Shown here piece after piece: positions 10,846-23,347 of a stretch of DNA of 64,000 nucleotides. Within the stretch, counting starts at the first letter, position 1. Every line of letters starts with the position of its first letter. The stretch lies in NCBI GenBank assembly GCA_014218235.1, contig CM024753.1, positions 177,296,348-177,360,347 on the forward strand, given 5' to 3'. A model generated the notes under the pieces. The model saw nothing but the letters and a program-made list of their open reading frames with translations. It did no database searches and was not told the DNA's origin. This DNA comes from Colocasia esculenta. Its lineage: Eukaryota > Streptophyta > Magnoliopsida > Alismatales > Araceae. The position numbers and the translations under genes were made by a program.

Positions 10846-13083
10846 TGTTGAACCACTCTTATATTCTATCATTTTATTTTGATGATAACAAAGCTCATGA
10901 TTATCATAAATATCTTTAATATATTCAATATCATTTTAAACAAAATTATTGTATTTTTCATATCCGAAGTCTTTGTATGAATGTCCTACTCTGACTCCTG
11001 AAAAGTTGAAGTAGTCCTTACTCCAACTCTCAAGAAGTCGAAGTAACCAGTCCAACTCCGACTCCTGGACAATCGAAGTGGTACATCGATTGATGTATTA
11101 ATGTCACATCGATTACTGAACATTATACATCGGTTACTGTTTTAATATCACATCGATTACTACACAAACACATTGATTACAGTTTACTTAAACATTGACT
11201 ATCTTTTATACTTAAACATCGATTGTGTTCACATCGATTACCTTTTAACATCGATTGTCTTAAACATCGATTGCATTCACATCGATTGTCCTTCACATCG
11301 ATTACCTCATAACATCAAATGCTTCACTTAAACATCGATTACTGTTATAAATCAAACATCGATTATACTTAAACATCGATTACATGAACATCAATTACAT
11401 CAATTGGAGTTAACCATCGATTGCATAAACATTGACTGCATGAACATTGATTATACTTTCACATCGATTGCATAAACATATATTGCACTCAAACATCGAT
11501 TACCCTTAGACATCGATTGCCTTTAGATATTGACTGTCTTTAGACATTGATTAACTTAAGACATTGATTGTCTTTGGACATCAATTGTCTTAGATATTGA
11601 TTGCCTTCATGCATCAATTACAGTCATTTCATATCGATTGCCTTTAAGCAAATATCGATTGCCTCTCTATTTCTACCGATTGGTGTTATAAACTTAATCT
11701 CATATCCATTGCTACTATGACTTACACCGATTAGGTTTCAAAATATCTTTGGTGCCCATTGAAAATTCAAATGACTTTCTAACTCTTATATTGTCATTTC
11801 TCTGACATATAAAAAGCTCTTACAGCGAACTGTCAGCAGGAAAATATGGACAGAAGGCAAAAGAGAATTCCTCCTTCCTGCAACAAAAGAAAAGCACCTA
11901 ACCTTCTATTTCTAGCTATCTGCAGGAAATACAGACAGAAGGCAAAAAGAGGTATAAGCCACTTGATAAAAGACTTCACAAGTCTGATCATCTGCCTTGC
12001 ATTTCATGTCTGCAGGTCCACCCCTGCACATAGTCAACATTTGGACCTGCTGTTAGCATCCTTAGAATTACGCACTAGCTGAAAGATCTTCCTCCATTCC
12101 AAATAGCCAGTAGACTCAAGAAAGACAGTCGTTAAACTCAAAGGAAGGTGAGAAAAAGAAGAAGAGAGCCAAGCAACTCCAACAGCCATCTGTCAACGGA
12201 TTTGTTCAAGCTGCTCCATAAAAGGGAGAAGCAAGAGAAAAAGAAACAAATAGTGCTAACCTGAAGATCATTCAAGGAGTGTACATTCATTGAGCATCCA
12301 ACTCTATACACACTCAAGAAGAAAGGAAGATAGCTTGAACCCATTCAAGCTGAAGCATTCAAGCCATCTTCCTTCTTCCTCATTCTCTCTCTGTGTGTCT
12401 TTGTGTATTTGAGAGAGAGAGAGCTGAGGTTTAGCCTAAGAAGAGTTTTTACTGTAAACTCTTTCTTTCTTAGACTTAGTCTTAGATCAAACATTTCATT
12501 GTGTATCTTGAGCTTGATCTACGGGCTTTAGGTCCTTGCTTATGTATTCAGAAGTGTTCCTCTTTGGTTGGAAGAGAAGGCTTATTGTGCATGCGTTCCC
12601 CCTGATGAGAAGGGAAGACCAGCTTGTGCCTAGTAGTGACTATTTAAGGTCTATACCAGTGTTCCCCTTGTTTGAAGGGAAGACCTGTTAGGGTGTGTAC
12701 CAATGAGTTGCTTCTGAGCTCGTGAAAGAAGCACCTGCCTGAGGTGAAATAGTAGGCTGCCTTCTTGCCCAGGAAAGAGAAGAAGACCAACTGGGGTGTT
12801 GAGTGTCGTATGCCCCTTTATTAAGGGAAGACCAATGTTACTTGGCGGTTAGTGAAATCCCAAGAGTTTGCTTGGGGACTGGATGCAGAACTTCCATTTG
12901 GAAGAGCCGAACCTAGATAAATTTTTGTGTTCCTTCTGTGCTTGCTTCTGCGCTCTTAACTTCCATTGCACACATTCTTTTATACTAACCAAACATTTTT
13001 AAGTGGTGATTTTTGTTTCAGTTTTCAGATTTCCTATCCCCCCCCTCTAGGTTAGTCTTGTTGCCATATCAAGAGGGCCAACA
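10846..13083 (+). mobile_element. Solo LTR of the copia A/B family
   Basis: 2238 bp beginning TGTTGAACCACTC and ending GGGCCAACA, flanked by a perfect 5-bp target duplication GGAGT (10841-10845 and 13084-13088). It is collinear with the LTRs of element A. Positions 11090-11700 form the ATCGAT-rich array, with units such as 'aacatcgattg'. The segment 10980-11070 carries CGAAGT/TCCGA motifs like those of the 19.6-20.2 kb array. No internal region remains, so it arose by LTR-LTR recombination. Confidence 0.92.
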
Positions 13084-13087
13084 GGAG

Positions 13088-13570
13088 TCACATACTTATA
13101 TGAAATAGATAAGGAGTGGACACAGTTGAACATCTTTTTTGATATATAAGAACAAAAAGATACTTGCTGAGGTAGTGAGAAACTGAATAGAAGCTAACAC
13201 ACAGCCTCCTTTCCCTGCACATATATAGTAATGTTTTAGGCGGTGGAGCAGATGACTTCTGCACTACTGGAGGATCCTGATAGATTGCAACGTGATAGAT
13301 GGCAACGTTTTAGGTGGTAGGAGCAGATGACTTCTGCACTGCTAGAGGAGTGTCATCCTTGTAGGGCTCAACTACTAAACAGTCCATTGAAGCTCTCCCT
13401 GCTCGACGCGTTGAAGCTTCCCAACGTGCACTAAAAAGGGGGAAAATCTTCAGAGAAGAAGAAGACAGAGGGAGGAAAGAAAAGGTTTAGGGTTTAGATT
13501 TTTACCATGGACTGGGGGGAAGCAGAAGTTGTGATGCCGCTGGCAAAGAAAATGGAGCTTCTCCAAGAAC
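13088..13570. repeat. Segmental duplication, copy 2
   Basis: Second copy of 10337-10845, continuing into a 91-codon open frame at 13507-13782 rich in E and Q. That frame resembles no known family and is probably not a gene. Confidence 0.72.
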
Positions 13571-13689
13571 AGTATGTGGAGCAGAAGGAGTCACTTCTTC
13601 AGGAACAGTGGGTGGAGCAGGAGGAGCTTCTCTGGCAAATAGAAGGTGGAGGAGAAGGAGTAGATCTCTTAGCATCATCTTCTGTCGTC

Positions 13690-14151
13690 GCATGGGGCAG
13701 GCGAAATGTTGTCGCCCCTTCAATTTCTTCTTCAAGAACTGAAACGGCGAGAAAGAGAGAAAAAGAGATGGGGTGGAATTAGGAGAAAGGGGAGGTAGGG
13801 TGGGAGTAGAACATCATGCAGCCACGTGTCGTTAGTATAGATAGAAACATTTTAGGTGGGAAAACTCAGCTCCTGGTGCTGCCATGTGGCTGCTCTAGGA
13901 TTGAGTTTTGCTTCCGCATGGGGTAGGCGAAACGTTGTTGCCCCTTCAATTTCTTCTCCGAGAATTGAAATGGTGAGAAAGAGAGAAAAAGAGTGGGGGA
14001 GGAACTAGGAGGAAGGGGACGTCGGGTGGGAGTAGAACATCATGCAACCACATGTTGTTAGTATAGATAGAAACATTTTAGGCGAGAAAACTCAGCTCCT
14101 GGTGCTGCCACATGGTTGCTTTAGGACTGAGTTTTATTAGTATAGTATAGA
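13690..14151 (-). repeat. Tandem duplication (about 228 bp x2) ending in a Helitron-like 5' terminus
   Basis: 13692-13913 and 13919-14150 are two copies of one sequence: 'ggcgaaa-gttgt-gccccttcaatttc' through 'aaaactcagctcctggtgctgcca'. The right edge on the minus strand reads AA|TCTATACTATACTAATAAAA, like the terminus at 914, which fits a Helitron 5' end inserted after A. No matching 3' end could be assigned with confidence. Confidence 0.5.
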
Positions 14152-14380
14152 TTATTTACACATAAAACCCTTGTTAAAATTTAATTATATGATAATCTAT
14201 TTTAAATCATATTATCTTATATACTCTTTTTATGTGATGAAAATATCCCTAAAAACCCTACCCTCATATGTCGTGACGGAAGAGAAATATTCCATTAACG
14301 GATGTTGACAATTGGAAATTGTTGAGGAAAAAAGTCCAAACTAACCCTCATTCTTTACGAAAAAGTCCGTTTAATATACC

Positions 14381-14383
<3 letters not shown>
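14152..14383. other. Unassigned AT-rich spacer
   Basis: No gene. 14220-14350 ('gatgaaaatatccctaaa', 'gacggaagagaaat') weakly resembles the reverse complement of 27890-28080, so it is probably a dispersed repeat. Confidence 0.35.

Positions 14384-14457
<74 letters not shown>
14384..14457. repeat. (CT)n microsatellite
   Basis: Uninterrupted CT dinucleotide run of about 74 bp. Confidence 0.98.
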
Positions 14458-14460
<3 letters not shown>

Positions 14461-14689
14461 AGGGAGGGATGGCCAAGGGGGGAGTTGGCACTGGTCAGTT
14501 AGAAGCTCTGGTCCCCCCTCCTCTCCCACGCATTGCAACAGTACTACAACCAAGTCGAGTTTTAGAACTTGATCCTAAGGAATCCTATCACCACCTTCAT
14601 CAGCAGGTAGTACACCCTCAACTTCTCCGACGCTTTTGAGATCCTCCAAGTTGACTCCAAGTTTGTCAACCCTATGATCAATAGCAACG

Positions 14690-15197
<508 letters not shown>

Positions 15198-15400
15198 GTA
15201 TGTGTGTGTGCATGCATCAAAACACCCTCAATCCCACCAATGGCGGACGCAAAATTTCATTCAGTGGGGTCACTCTTTGTAGAAAAACTTCTAACCAATC
15301 TAGTTTAATGGAAATTTTAGACACATTAATAAGGTTTTAAAAATCCAATGGGTTCGCGTGACCCCACTGACTCTTACATAGATCTGCCTATGGCCCCCAC

Positions 15401-15416
15401 ATTATCTCTCTCTCTC

Positions 15417-15489
<73 letters not shown>
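15401..15489. repeat. (TC)n-(TG)n compound microsatellite
   Basis: A short TC run to 15419 followed by about 69 bp of TG dinucleotides (15421-15489). Confidence 0.97.
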
Positions 15490-15490
<1 letters not shown>

Positions 15491-15947
15491 TAGTTCTGGA
15501 GCACTCCACAGCCTACCATCCCCCCTCTTTGTAAATCAAGTAGCAACAACATCCCCCGCCCCAACTTACAAGGCTGCCATGTGGTTGTAGCCATCAAAGA
15601 TCACGTAGTCTATACAGACGAGGACATTATCCCACAAGCAGAATGAGGGTGTGGAACCGACAAGACAACAATAGGGGGCATTAGAGAAGGTAGTCGAAAA
15701 TGGCAGCTCTAGAGGGGGGGTTCTAGTTATGAGTGTTGTGCAGCCAATTCACATGAGTGATGACACTTGTAATCTTGTACTAATCTCTTTTGATAATAAT
15801 AATATTAAATGATATTTTCTCATTCTCTATTACATGCATATGATGATGTTTACATATTGTGATGTCCATATATCTATACAATGTAGTTTATGATGATGAT
15901 GCAATAATGATAATGAGACCTATCCTTTTTTAAATACAGATCATAAT
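15490..15947. other. Unassigned sequence
   Basis: No coding or repeat family recognised. Confidence 0.4.
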
Positions 15948-16540
15948 TGATACGGGGGTTCCCCACAGATCAGCTAGAGCCTTGGCTAGGCCGACCTCAC
16001 AGAAAATGTGAGCCGACGTACTAACATGGCTGGAACTGGATCTCTTTGTCATCTAATCTAATGATGCAGGTCGGCCAAGATGACCTTGATGTTTCCCTTG
16101 GCCGACAACCTAAGCTCGCCCAAAGATGAGGATTACCCAGATCGGTCTCGGCTGATATAGAGCACGACATCCACGGGATGGACCCACTAGGTTGGCACAA
16201 CTTGAGCCAATGTCTCGAGACGCCACCGACAATTGGTCCCCTCGACTCGGGAATAGTTATGTGCGACGTGCCCACGAGTATCCCGGGAGTGTGACCTGTG
16301 TAACTCTCACGTGATGTCCATTCCGATTATCCACAGAACGTGTGTCCAGTAACGGGTTCCATAAAGCCCATAACCTAATCGTGGGTCAGTTATCGCAACT
16401 GATGAGGCGACTATTTCAATAACTATTGCACCATTCCCGAGTCGCCAGTGGTCTCCCTGGGCAACCCGCCCCCTATAAGAAAGGCAGACACTCCACAGAC
16501 TTAGATACGTTGTTCTACTCCATAGGTTAGGTGATTTTTC
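15948..16540 (+). repeat. LTR-like fragment
   Basis: Begins TGATACGGGGGTTCCCCA and contains a promoter-like 'ccccctataagaaaggcaga' 50 bp before the break, the usual U3/R layout of an LTR. It stops abruptly where the Tekay protease begins, so it is probably a truncated LTR of an unrelated element. The family could not be named. Confidence 0.4.
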
Positions 16541-16544
16541 TCAG

Positions 16545-18352
16545 CCCGTGTTTTGATTGATCTTGGTGGCATACATTGCTTTGTTTCAGAGGTGTTCTTT
16601 GGTTCCCTTATCGGGTTTGCTCTGGAGTGGACCTATGACCTAGCGGTTGAGCTTTTGATGGGTGACTATGTGCGTACTCTGGGTTACCTAGAGGGTGTCA
16701 CCGTCGAGGTGCAGGGCCATCTTCTGTCAGTCAGACTGTTTTTCTTACAGATCCATGACTTTGATGTCACTCTTGGTATGGATTGGTTGGAGGCACACTC
16801 TGCGTTGGTGGATTGTCAACGGAAAACCATGCGGTTCGAGATACCTAGAGCACCTGTGCTTTACTTTTGAGGTACCCAGTCTACCCGCCAACCCTTTGTT
16901 TCTTTCTATAGAGCTCGGCACCTAATCTGAGATGGTTGTGTGGAATATCTTGCTTTTGTGAGTTTCTCATATTCTAGCGAGTTATCTGTTTTGGATGTGT
17001 ATGTTATTTGTGATTTGCTGATGTGTTTCCGGAGGATCTATCTAGTTTGCCATCGGAGTGGGAGGTAGATTTCTCCATTGAGTTGTTTTTGAAGCTGATG
17101 CTTGTGTCCAAGGCAACATACCAGATGGCGCCGACAGAGCTACGAGAGTTGAAGCGCCAAATCGAGAAGCTACTAGAGAAGGGCTTCATTCACCCGAGCT
17201 GTTCACCTTGGGATGTGCCAGTCTTGTTTGTGAGGAAGAAGGATGGTACTCTCAGGTTGTGCATGGATAACTGAATCAGATTATAGTGAAAAATAAGTAT
17301 TCATTGCCCAAAATCAATGATTTGTTCAACCAGTTGCAGTCTGCATCAATATTCTTGAAGATCGAATTGAGGTTAGGTAACTACTAGTTGATGATTAGGG
17401 AGTCAGATATTGCCAGATCAGCCTTCTGTACCCGCTACAACAATTCAAGTTTGTTGTGATGCCTTTTGGGCTCACAAATGCATTAGCAGCTTTCATGGAG
17501 ATGATGCACAGTGTGTTCTGAGAGTACTTGGATGGGTTTGTAGTAGTGTTCGTGGACGACATCTTGGTGTACTCAGCGACAGCGGAGGACTACGAGGTGC
17601 ACTTGAGACTTATGTTGGAGGCACTGCAGAGTCATCGCCTTTATCCCAAATTCAGAAAATGTGAATTTTGGCTAAAGGATGTGCACTTTCATGGACACGT
17701 GGTCTCAGGTGTAGGGGTAGTAGTGGATCCTGCCAAAGTCGAGGTCATGGTTTCTTGGGGCCAGCCCACTACAGTTGTATAGGTGCGCAATTTTCCGGGG
17801 TTGGCAGGATACTACAGGACGTTCGTTCAAGACTTTGCCAGAGTTGCAGAGCAACTGACGAGGTTGACTAGGCATGAGACCAGGTTTGTGTGGATGGCGG
17901 AGTGTGAGCAGAGTTTCCAGGAGCTGAAGAGCAGGTTGACTTCAGCCTCAATCCTTGTTGTGTCGTATGGTAGTGGTGGCTTTGTCATTTACACAGATGC
18001 TTCAAGGACTAGTCTTGGTGTCATGTTGATGCAGCACGGGAGGGTAATCGCTTATGCTTCTAGGCAGTTGAAGAAGCATGAGCAGAACTATCCAACTCAC
18101 GATTTGGAGCTTGCAGCAGTCATGTTTGCCTTGAGGTTGTGGAGACATTACTTGTTTGGAAAGGTGTTCATAGACCACAGGAGTTTACAGTATGTCTTCA
18201 CTCAGGGGGATCTGAATCTGAGGCAGCGCAAGTGGGTCGAGTACCTAAAGGACTATGGCTTTACTCTTTCTTATCACCTGAGAAAGGCAAATGTCGTAAC
18301 TGACGCTTTAAGCAGGAGAGCCCACTTGAGTTCTTTGTTGGTTAGACACTAG
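16545..18352 (+). pseudogene. Ty3/gypsy pol, part 1: protease, reverse transcriptase, RNase H
   Basis: Protease remnant IDLGGIHCFVS at about 16556, where the active-site IDSGATHSFVS has lost its Ser, Ala and Thr. The RT starts near 17023 with the spacer and 'LLEKGFIHPS-SPW--PVLFVRKKDGTLRLC'-type motifs, and continues in broken frames to FVDDILVYS at about 17549, which preserves the YVDD-like catalytic pair. RNase H spans 17783-18352, with the conserved YTDAS (first catalytic Asp), 'IAYASRQLK', 'YPTHDLELAAVMFALRLWRH' (catalytic Glu) and 'NVVTDALSRR'. Stops lie at about 17272, 17386, 17457 and 17780. The frame continues toward the integrase, interrupted after 18494 by a solo LTR. Confidence 0.9.
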
Positions 18353-19385
18353 AGGTTGTTGGAGGACGTTGTTCAGGGAGTGTTCCTTCCGTCGAGACTC
18401 AGAGGCAGAGCAATGCTTACCAGTTTGATCGTTCGACCAGCCATGTACCAGTAGGTGTTAGAGGCTCAGGGACGAGGACAGCAAGGTTAGATTTTGTAAC
18501 ACCTCAAGTTTATTTATAAAAATAATTGGTCATGTAATTTTCTTTTTTTTATTGCATGATAATGTTATCATTAAATGAAGTGCACCTCACATTGCCATCA
18601 CCAAAATAATCATTGGGAATAAGCACATACGAGTTTACATAAGTTGACAGCCTAAAATTTCATTAATAGAAAAGGATTAAAAGAAAATGATATTATGTAT
18701 ATGTATGCTTGCGACACAGTGATTACGTAGTCATTTCACTATTCACTTACTGTTCACCTACGTAATCCACATTACGTATGAGCACCCTTACGTGTTAACT
18801 TTGGTTTAAATCCCCTGCGAAACTCATCCCCACTGTCCAGATTTCACGTACGCCTCACAAATATAATCTCTATATATACACCCCCCCTAGTGATCCTTAT
18901 CCAAACCTCGCACTACTACTACTATTTCTGCTGAGATCTGAAGAAGGAGGGACGAGGCAATGGGTGTTGTTTGGAAGCAGCTCTGGAAGCTCCGCCTCTA
19001 TGAGATTATTCTCATTTTCTTCTAGCTAAGGTAGGAACCTTGTCTTCTATTTTCCCTTTCCGCTTGTGCTACCCTATTTCCCCTTCTCGCCTGTACTACC
19101 ATATTTTCCCTTCTCGCTTGTGCTACCCTATTTTCCCTTATCTCTTGTGTTACTCTTCAAGTGTCTTCTGAATACTTGTTCTTGTTAGAGGAGACCTTTT
19201 TTGTATCAGGTCACAGCCTTGAGCTCTCCTCTAAACTCTCACTTACCACTGCGAAGAAAATCTGTAACACCATCAGAAACCTATCTTACCATTTCGGTTG
19301 ACTGATTCTACCCCTGAAAGCAAGATATCTTATGAGACAGATAAAATGATCTATAGTCAGATAGAGAAATAATAAGATAATCATG

Positions 19386-19575
19386 TGAAACAACTACAAT
19401 CGTTGTATAAAGACAATCGATGTTATATAAAGACAATCGATATATAAAGATAATCAATGTTTTATAAAGACAATTGATGTTTCTATAGATAAATACAATC
19501 GATGTTTTATAAAGACAATCAATGTTTTATAAAGACAATTGATATTTAGAAACAATCGATGTTCAACAATCAATA
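19386..19575 (+). repeat. ATCGAT array within the solo LTR
   Basis: Units of about 22 bp, 'acaatcgatgttttataaag', about eight copies, several degraded to caatcaatg. Confidence 0.85.
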
Positions 19576-19589
19576 TGACAATTTGACTG

Positions 19590-20245
19590 GTCAAGATATA
19601 ACACAGTCAGTCGAAGTGAAGCTTCGGATATGACGAAGTATAGCTTTGGATATGACGAAATTAACTTCGAATATGACGAAATGTAGCTTCAGATATGACG
19701 AAGTGTAACTTCAACTGATCAAGACAAAAACCAGCATGATGAAGTACTAACTTCAGATATGACAAAGTGTAGATTCGGATATGACGAAGTGTAACTTCGA
19801 ATATGACGAAGCTAACTTCAAATATGACGAAGTGAGACTTCGACTGATCAAGACAAAAAGTAGCATGATGAAGTACCACCTTCGGATATGACGAAGTTAG
19901 CTTTGGATATGACGAAGTGTAGCTTCGGATATGACGAAGTTAACTTCGGATATGATGAAGTGTAACTTCGATTGATCAAGATAAAACGCAGCATGACGAA
20001 GTACTAGCTTCGGATATGACAAAGTGTAACTTTGGATATGATGAAGTTAACTTCGGATATGATGAAGTGAGACTTCGACTGATCAAGACAAAAAGTAGCA
20101 TGACAAAGTACCAGCTTCAGATATGACGAAGTTAGCTTTGGATATAACGAAGTGTAACTTTAGATATGATGAAGTTAACTTCGGATATGACTAAGTGAGA
20201 CTTCGACTGATTAAGACAAAAACAAGCATGACGAACCAACTGAGA
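19590..20245 (+). repeat. Dyad array TTCGGATATGACGAA
   Basis: About twenty-five units of 'aacttcggatatgacgaagt', each an imperfect palindrome (ACTTCG-7 nt-CGAAGT). A higher-order period of about 125 bp is marked by 'cgactgatcaagacaaaaa' and 'tagcatgacgaagtacc'. The same unit appears at 9040-9100. Confidence 0.88.
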
Positions 20246-20376
20246 TCTCCTGAACAGTCGACTGATTCCCTTGTTTATTCTAGCTTGTCCTTTTCCCAAT
20301 TGTATTGAATTTTTCTATAGTACTTAAACTTGGGCCAACCCAACTTCCTAGTCTTACCTTGTCTTGCTATCCTGAT

Positions 20377-22636
20377 TGTAAGACCCAGCCCCCCTTGGGC
20401 CCTGTGGCCCCGTCCTCAGGGTCACGACATGCTCCCTGGTCGCGACGTGCTCGCGACAGGGAGGCCGTCGCGACAAGGTTCTGGTCGCGACGACCAGGGC
20501 TGTCGTGTTTTAGTCGCGGTGGTATGGCTGTCGCGTTGTGGTCGCAATGTGCGATGGCATCACGAAGACCCTTCTGACAGATGTGACCGGTGTCCTTTCT
20601 GTCAGAACGGCTCTGTCGGGTGTCAAGCGCATGCGCGTGAACGCGATGTGGGCACCCGTCACGATCGCTTTCCCAGTCTTCGAGGTTTGACCCACTTTCT
20701 GGGGTCGCGATAGAGGCGACCATCGTGATCCTAGGCGTTGCGACGAGAGCCTTGTCGCGACATGTCGTTTCATCGCGTTCTGGAGGCCGTCGGGTTAAAA
20801 CCCAAGGCCGCGCCCCCTTTTCCCCCTCTCACCCTCTCAGCTCTCTTTCTTCCCTCTCCTTTCCCTCTCGTGGTTTCCTTTCGGATTCTTGGTGGATCTC
20901 GTGTTTGAGGCGCTCGTGCTGAGGTGGTGTCGTCCTGCTCGTGCAGGGGACGTGTTCGTGCCGTTTGGAGCGAGGAGGAGGCGTCCTTTCCTACGAGAAG
21001 GCCCTCATGGGTTCGTTCTTCGCGTGGAGGTAGAGACTCTTGATCCTCTCGCCCTAAGCATGCTCACTTCCCCCTCTAAAGCGTGGTTTCTCTGTGGTTT
21101 GGGGTTTGGGAGTGTGAGAACTCCATGCTTGAGGCTGAATGAGGTTTCTCTTCGAGTGTAGATCCATGTTCGTGGGGTTTTAAGGGTGGTTTGGATGCTT
21201 TACTAGCTTTCTAGCATGTTGAGCATGATCCCCTCTCCTTTTGTGTGGTTGTTTCCCCGTTTTTGGGGTGGTTCCCAGAGGGGTTGCTCTGGAACCCCCC
21301 TCTGTCTGAGAACGCAATGACCGCAGAGGTCACGATCTGGTCGCGATGAGATCGCGACGCTCTTGTGTGTCGTGAATCCGGTCACGACGACTCGGGCCGT
21401 CGCGATGGGATCGTGACAGGGTAGGGCGTCGCGACCAGGTCGCGACAGCCTGATGCGTCGCGACCTCAGCCATGAGACAGATTCTGATCTTTGCCATTTC
21501 CGCTTCTTTTACTGTACCCGTGGCACCTGTGCTAGTTCCCTAGTGCAGTCTACACTACTCTTTCGCTCGGTGCTCAGCACTTGAGGGCTTGTCCTATGTG
21601 AGAGGTTGTTACCGTTGCCTGGGACCCCCATCCTTGGGAGCCTGTTGAGGGAGTACTCCGGGCTATGAGTGGGCTTGAGTTGGCAGCCACCAGGCGGACT
21701 CTGGAGCTTAGGGGAAAACAGTGGTTAGGACAGTGGCGTTGAGTCGCTTGCAGAGCTCTCGTGGTTGGACTGGGATGCCGAGGTCAATTTTCGGAGTTCT
21801 TCCTGGCATAGTCCAGCTAGTCCTTTTCTCACTGCGTGGAACCGTAGTCCGGCCAGACTACGGCGGTTACTGTTGTGTTACTTGTGTCCTACCTCGCTCT
21901 AACGAGATGTGAGGGTCAGGACCCGGGTCAAGGATAAGACGTCGGTGAACGCACCTGACCTTGACTAGTGGTAGTGTTTCCGTAGCTAGTGTTCCTTGTC
22001 CAGGCGGAGTTCCCTCTGTCTGTGTTTACTAGCTGTGTGGTGGTCACGACGAGCAGTCGTACAGAGTTTCCGACCGTGTGTACTTTCCGTACCGTGCTAG
22101 TTGTGGTTTCGCTTCCGCACTTCCGTTTATAGGTAGAAGATACAAACTGCTGTCATTCATTTGATATTTATATTCTCCTGCCTGTTTAGAGCCAGTAGGA
22201 GATTGGTAGTCCCTACTGAGCTTCTGTTGTGAAGCTCATCCCTCCTTTTCCCAGGTGAGACTTCTCAGCAGCAGCGGCAGGGCGCGCGCCGGGCGGAGGA
22301 GACGGGGTGGTAGTCGGAGTCCCTGTAGCTAGCAGTGGTTCCCCTTTTTCAGTGTACGTCACCCTCGGGGTATGCCCCTAAGGGACTTGTTCTTCCCCTG
22401 CCTTTTACTTGTACTAGTGTGTGTGCGTTGGGACTGTACTTAGAGTGGTACACGGTGGTCTCACTCTCTTTTCTGTTTCCGCACGTACACTTCTAGATTA
22501 GCAGTTGACGTTTACTTCCGTTACATATCCTGTTAGATGTAGATTATAGCCCTTCCGGGTCCCCGGATCCGTGGGCGGCGACCGCGAAAATCGGGTCCTC
22601 GGCGTGGGCCGAGGGTCGGGTTCTTGGGTTATTACA
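20377..22636 (+). mobile_element. Solo LTR of a Tekay-like element, nested
   Basis: 2260 bp, GC-rich, TGTAAGACCC...GGTTATTACA, with a perfect 5-bp target duplication CTGAT (20372-20376 and 22637-22641). It shares long blocks with the outer element's 3' LTR, for example 'cagagctctcgtggttgg' versus 'cagagctctcttggttgg' (about 21752 versus 26611) and 'cgtagtccggccagactacg' versus its counterpart at about 26740. Repeated TCGCGA-containing motifs occur at 20420-20770 and 21310-21470. Confidence 0.9.
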
Positions 22637-23347
22637 CTGATACTCTTGCATTAGACTTGCTGTAATATTAATATTATTTTGAGATCTGCCCAAACCATAT
22701 TAAAAGACTGGTCAAATAAAAATGATGACACTTTGGGTCTTCAGACTCTACTGGACCAATGGTTGTGTAAATAGGGCCAATCCAATCTCGGGAGGACCAC
22801 CCAAATCGATTACTGAATCTTACTATTCGAATATGTACCAATCGAAATGGATCCACTGGGTGTTTGGCATGACACCACCTACTGCTAAATTTAGTCTACA
22901 TTACCATAGACTGTATTGTGGCTTGAATTTTATTACTGTTTGGTTTTGAGCAAACTATGTCAGAAATATCTTCATTGAACTGTACTCCAGTATTATTCAG
23001 TATCGCATTTCCATTCTCTTCTTGATTGGTATACTTCTTGTTCTTTCCTTATTATTGAAGAAATTTCCTACTGAGCACAATTGCTCATGAATCCTGCTTT
23101 CCTTTCAGGCATCTCAAATGGGACCAATGCCCCAGGGGACTATGCACCGAGTGAATCCTAACTAAGAGAACCCTAGTCCCTTTAGTCTCTGGCTCCTAAG
23201 TTGTTGTATATATTAAACCTGAAACTATCAATTCATGTAATGTAATTTATTTTGCTGCACTACTTGTAATTATGAATGGCTATCCCTATTTACTTTATCT
23301 TGAATCCTCTGTCACCTCCGAAAATAGTCAATGAGTAGGACGTGACA

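Larger units (their letters stand above)
18495..23347 (+). mobile_element. Solo LTR inserted in Tekay pol, itself carrying a nested LTR
   Basis: Begins TGTAACACCTCAAG and ends GGACGTGACA. The flanks are GATTT (18490-18494) and GATT(C) (23348-23352), a 5-bp duplication with one base lost on the right. Joining the flanks restores the pol codons for R-L-D-F-K-G-R-L. Net length without the nested LTR at 20377-22636 is about 2.6 kb. A TATA-like 'ctctatatataca' is at about 18870. Arrays of ATCGAT and TTCGGATATGACGAA units fill 19386-20245. No internal domain or PBS was seen, so I read it as a solo LTR of a second Ty3/gypsy family. Confidence 0.75.

Noticed and set aside
915..14151. A single autonomous Helitron
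   Set aside because: No Rep motif or helicase domain is readable in any frame; only termini and AT-rich repeats support it.
20305..21161. Several 60-127-codon frames on both strands in GC-rich DNA
   Set aside because: They lie within a solo LTR; frames stay open because of high GC and are not conserved in the related LTR at 24.7-27.5 kb.
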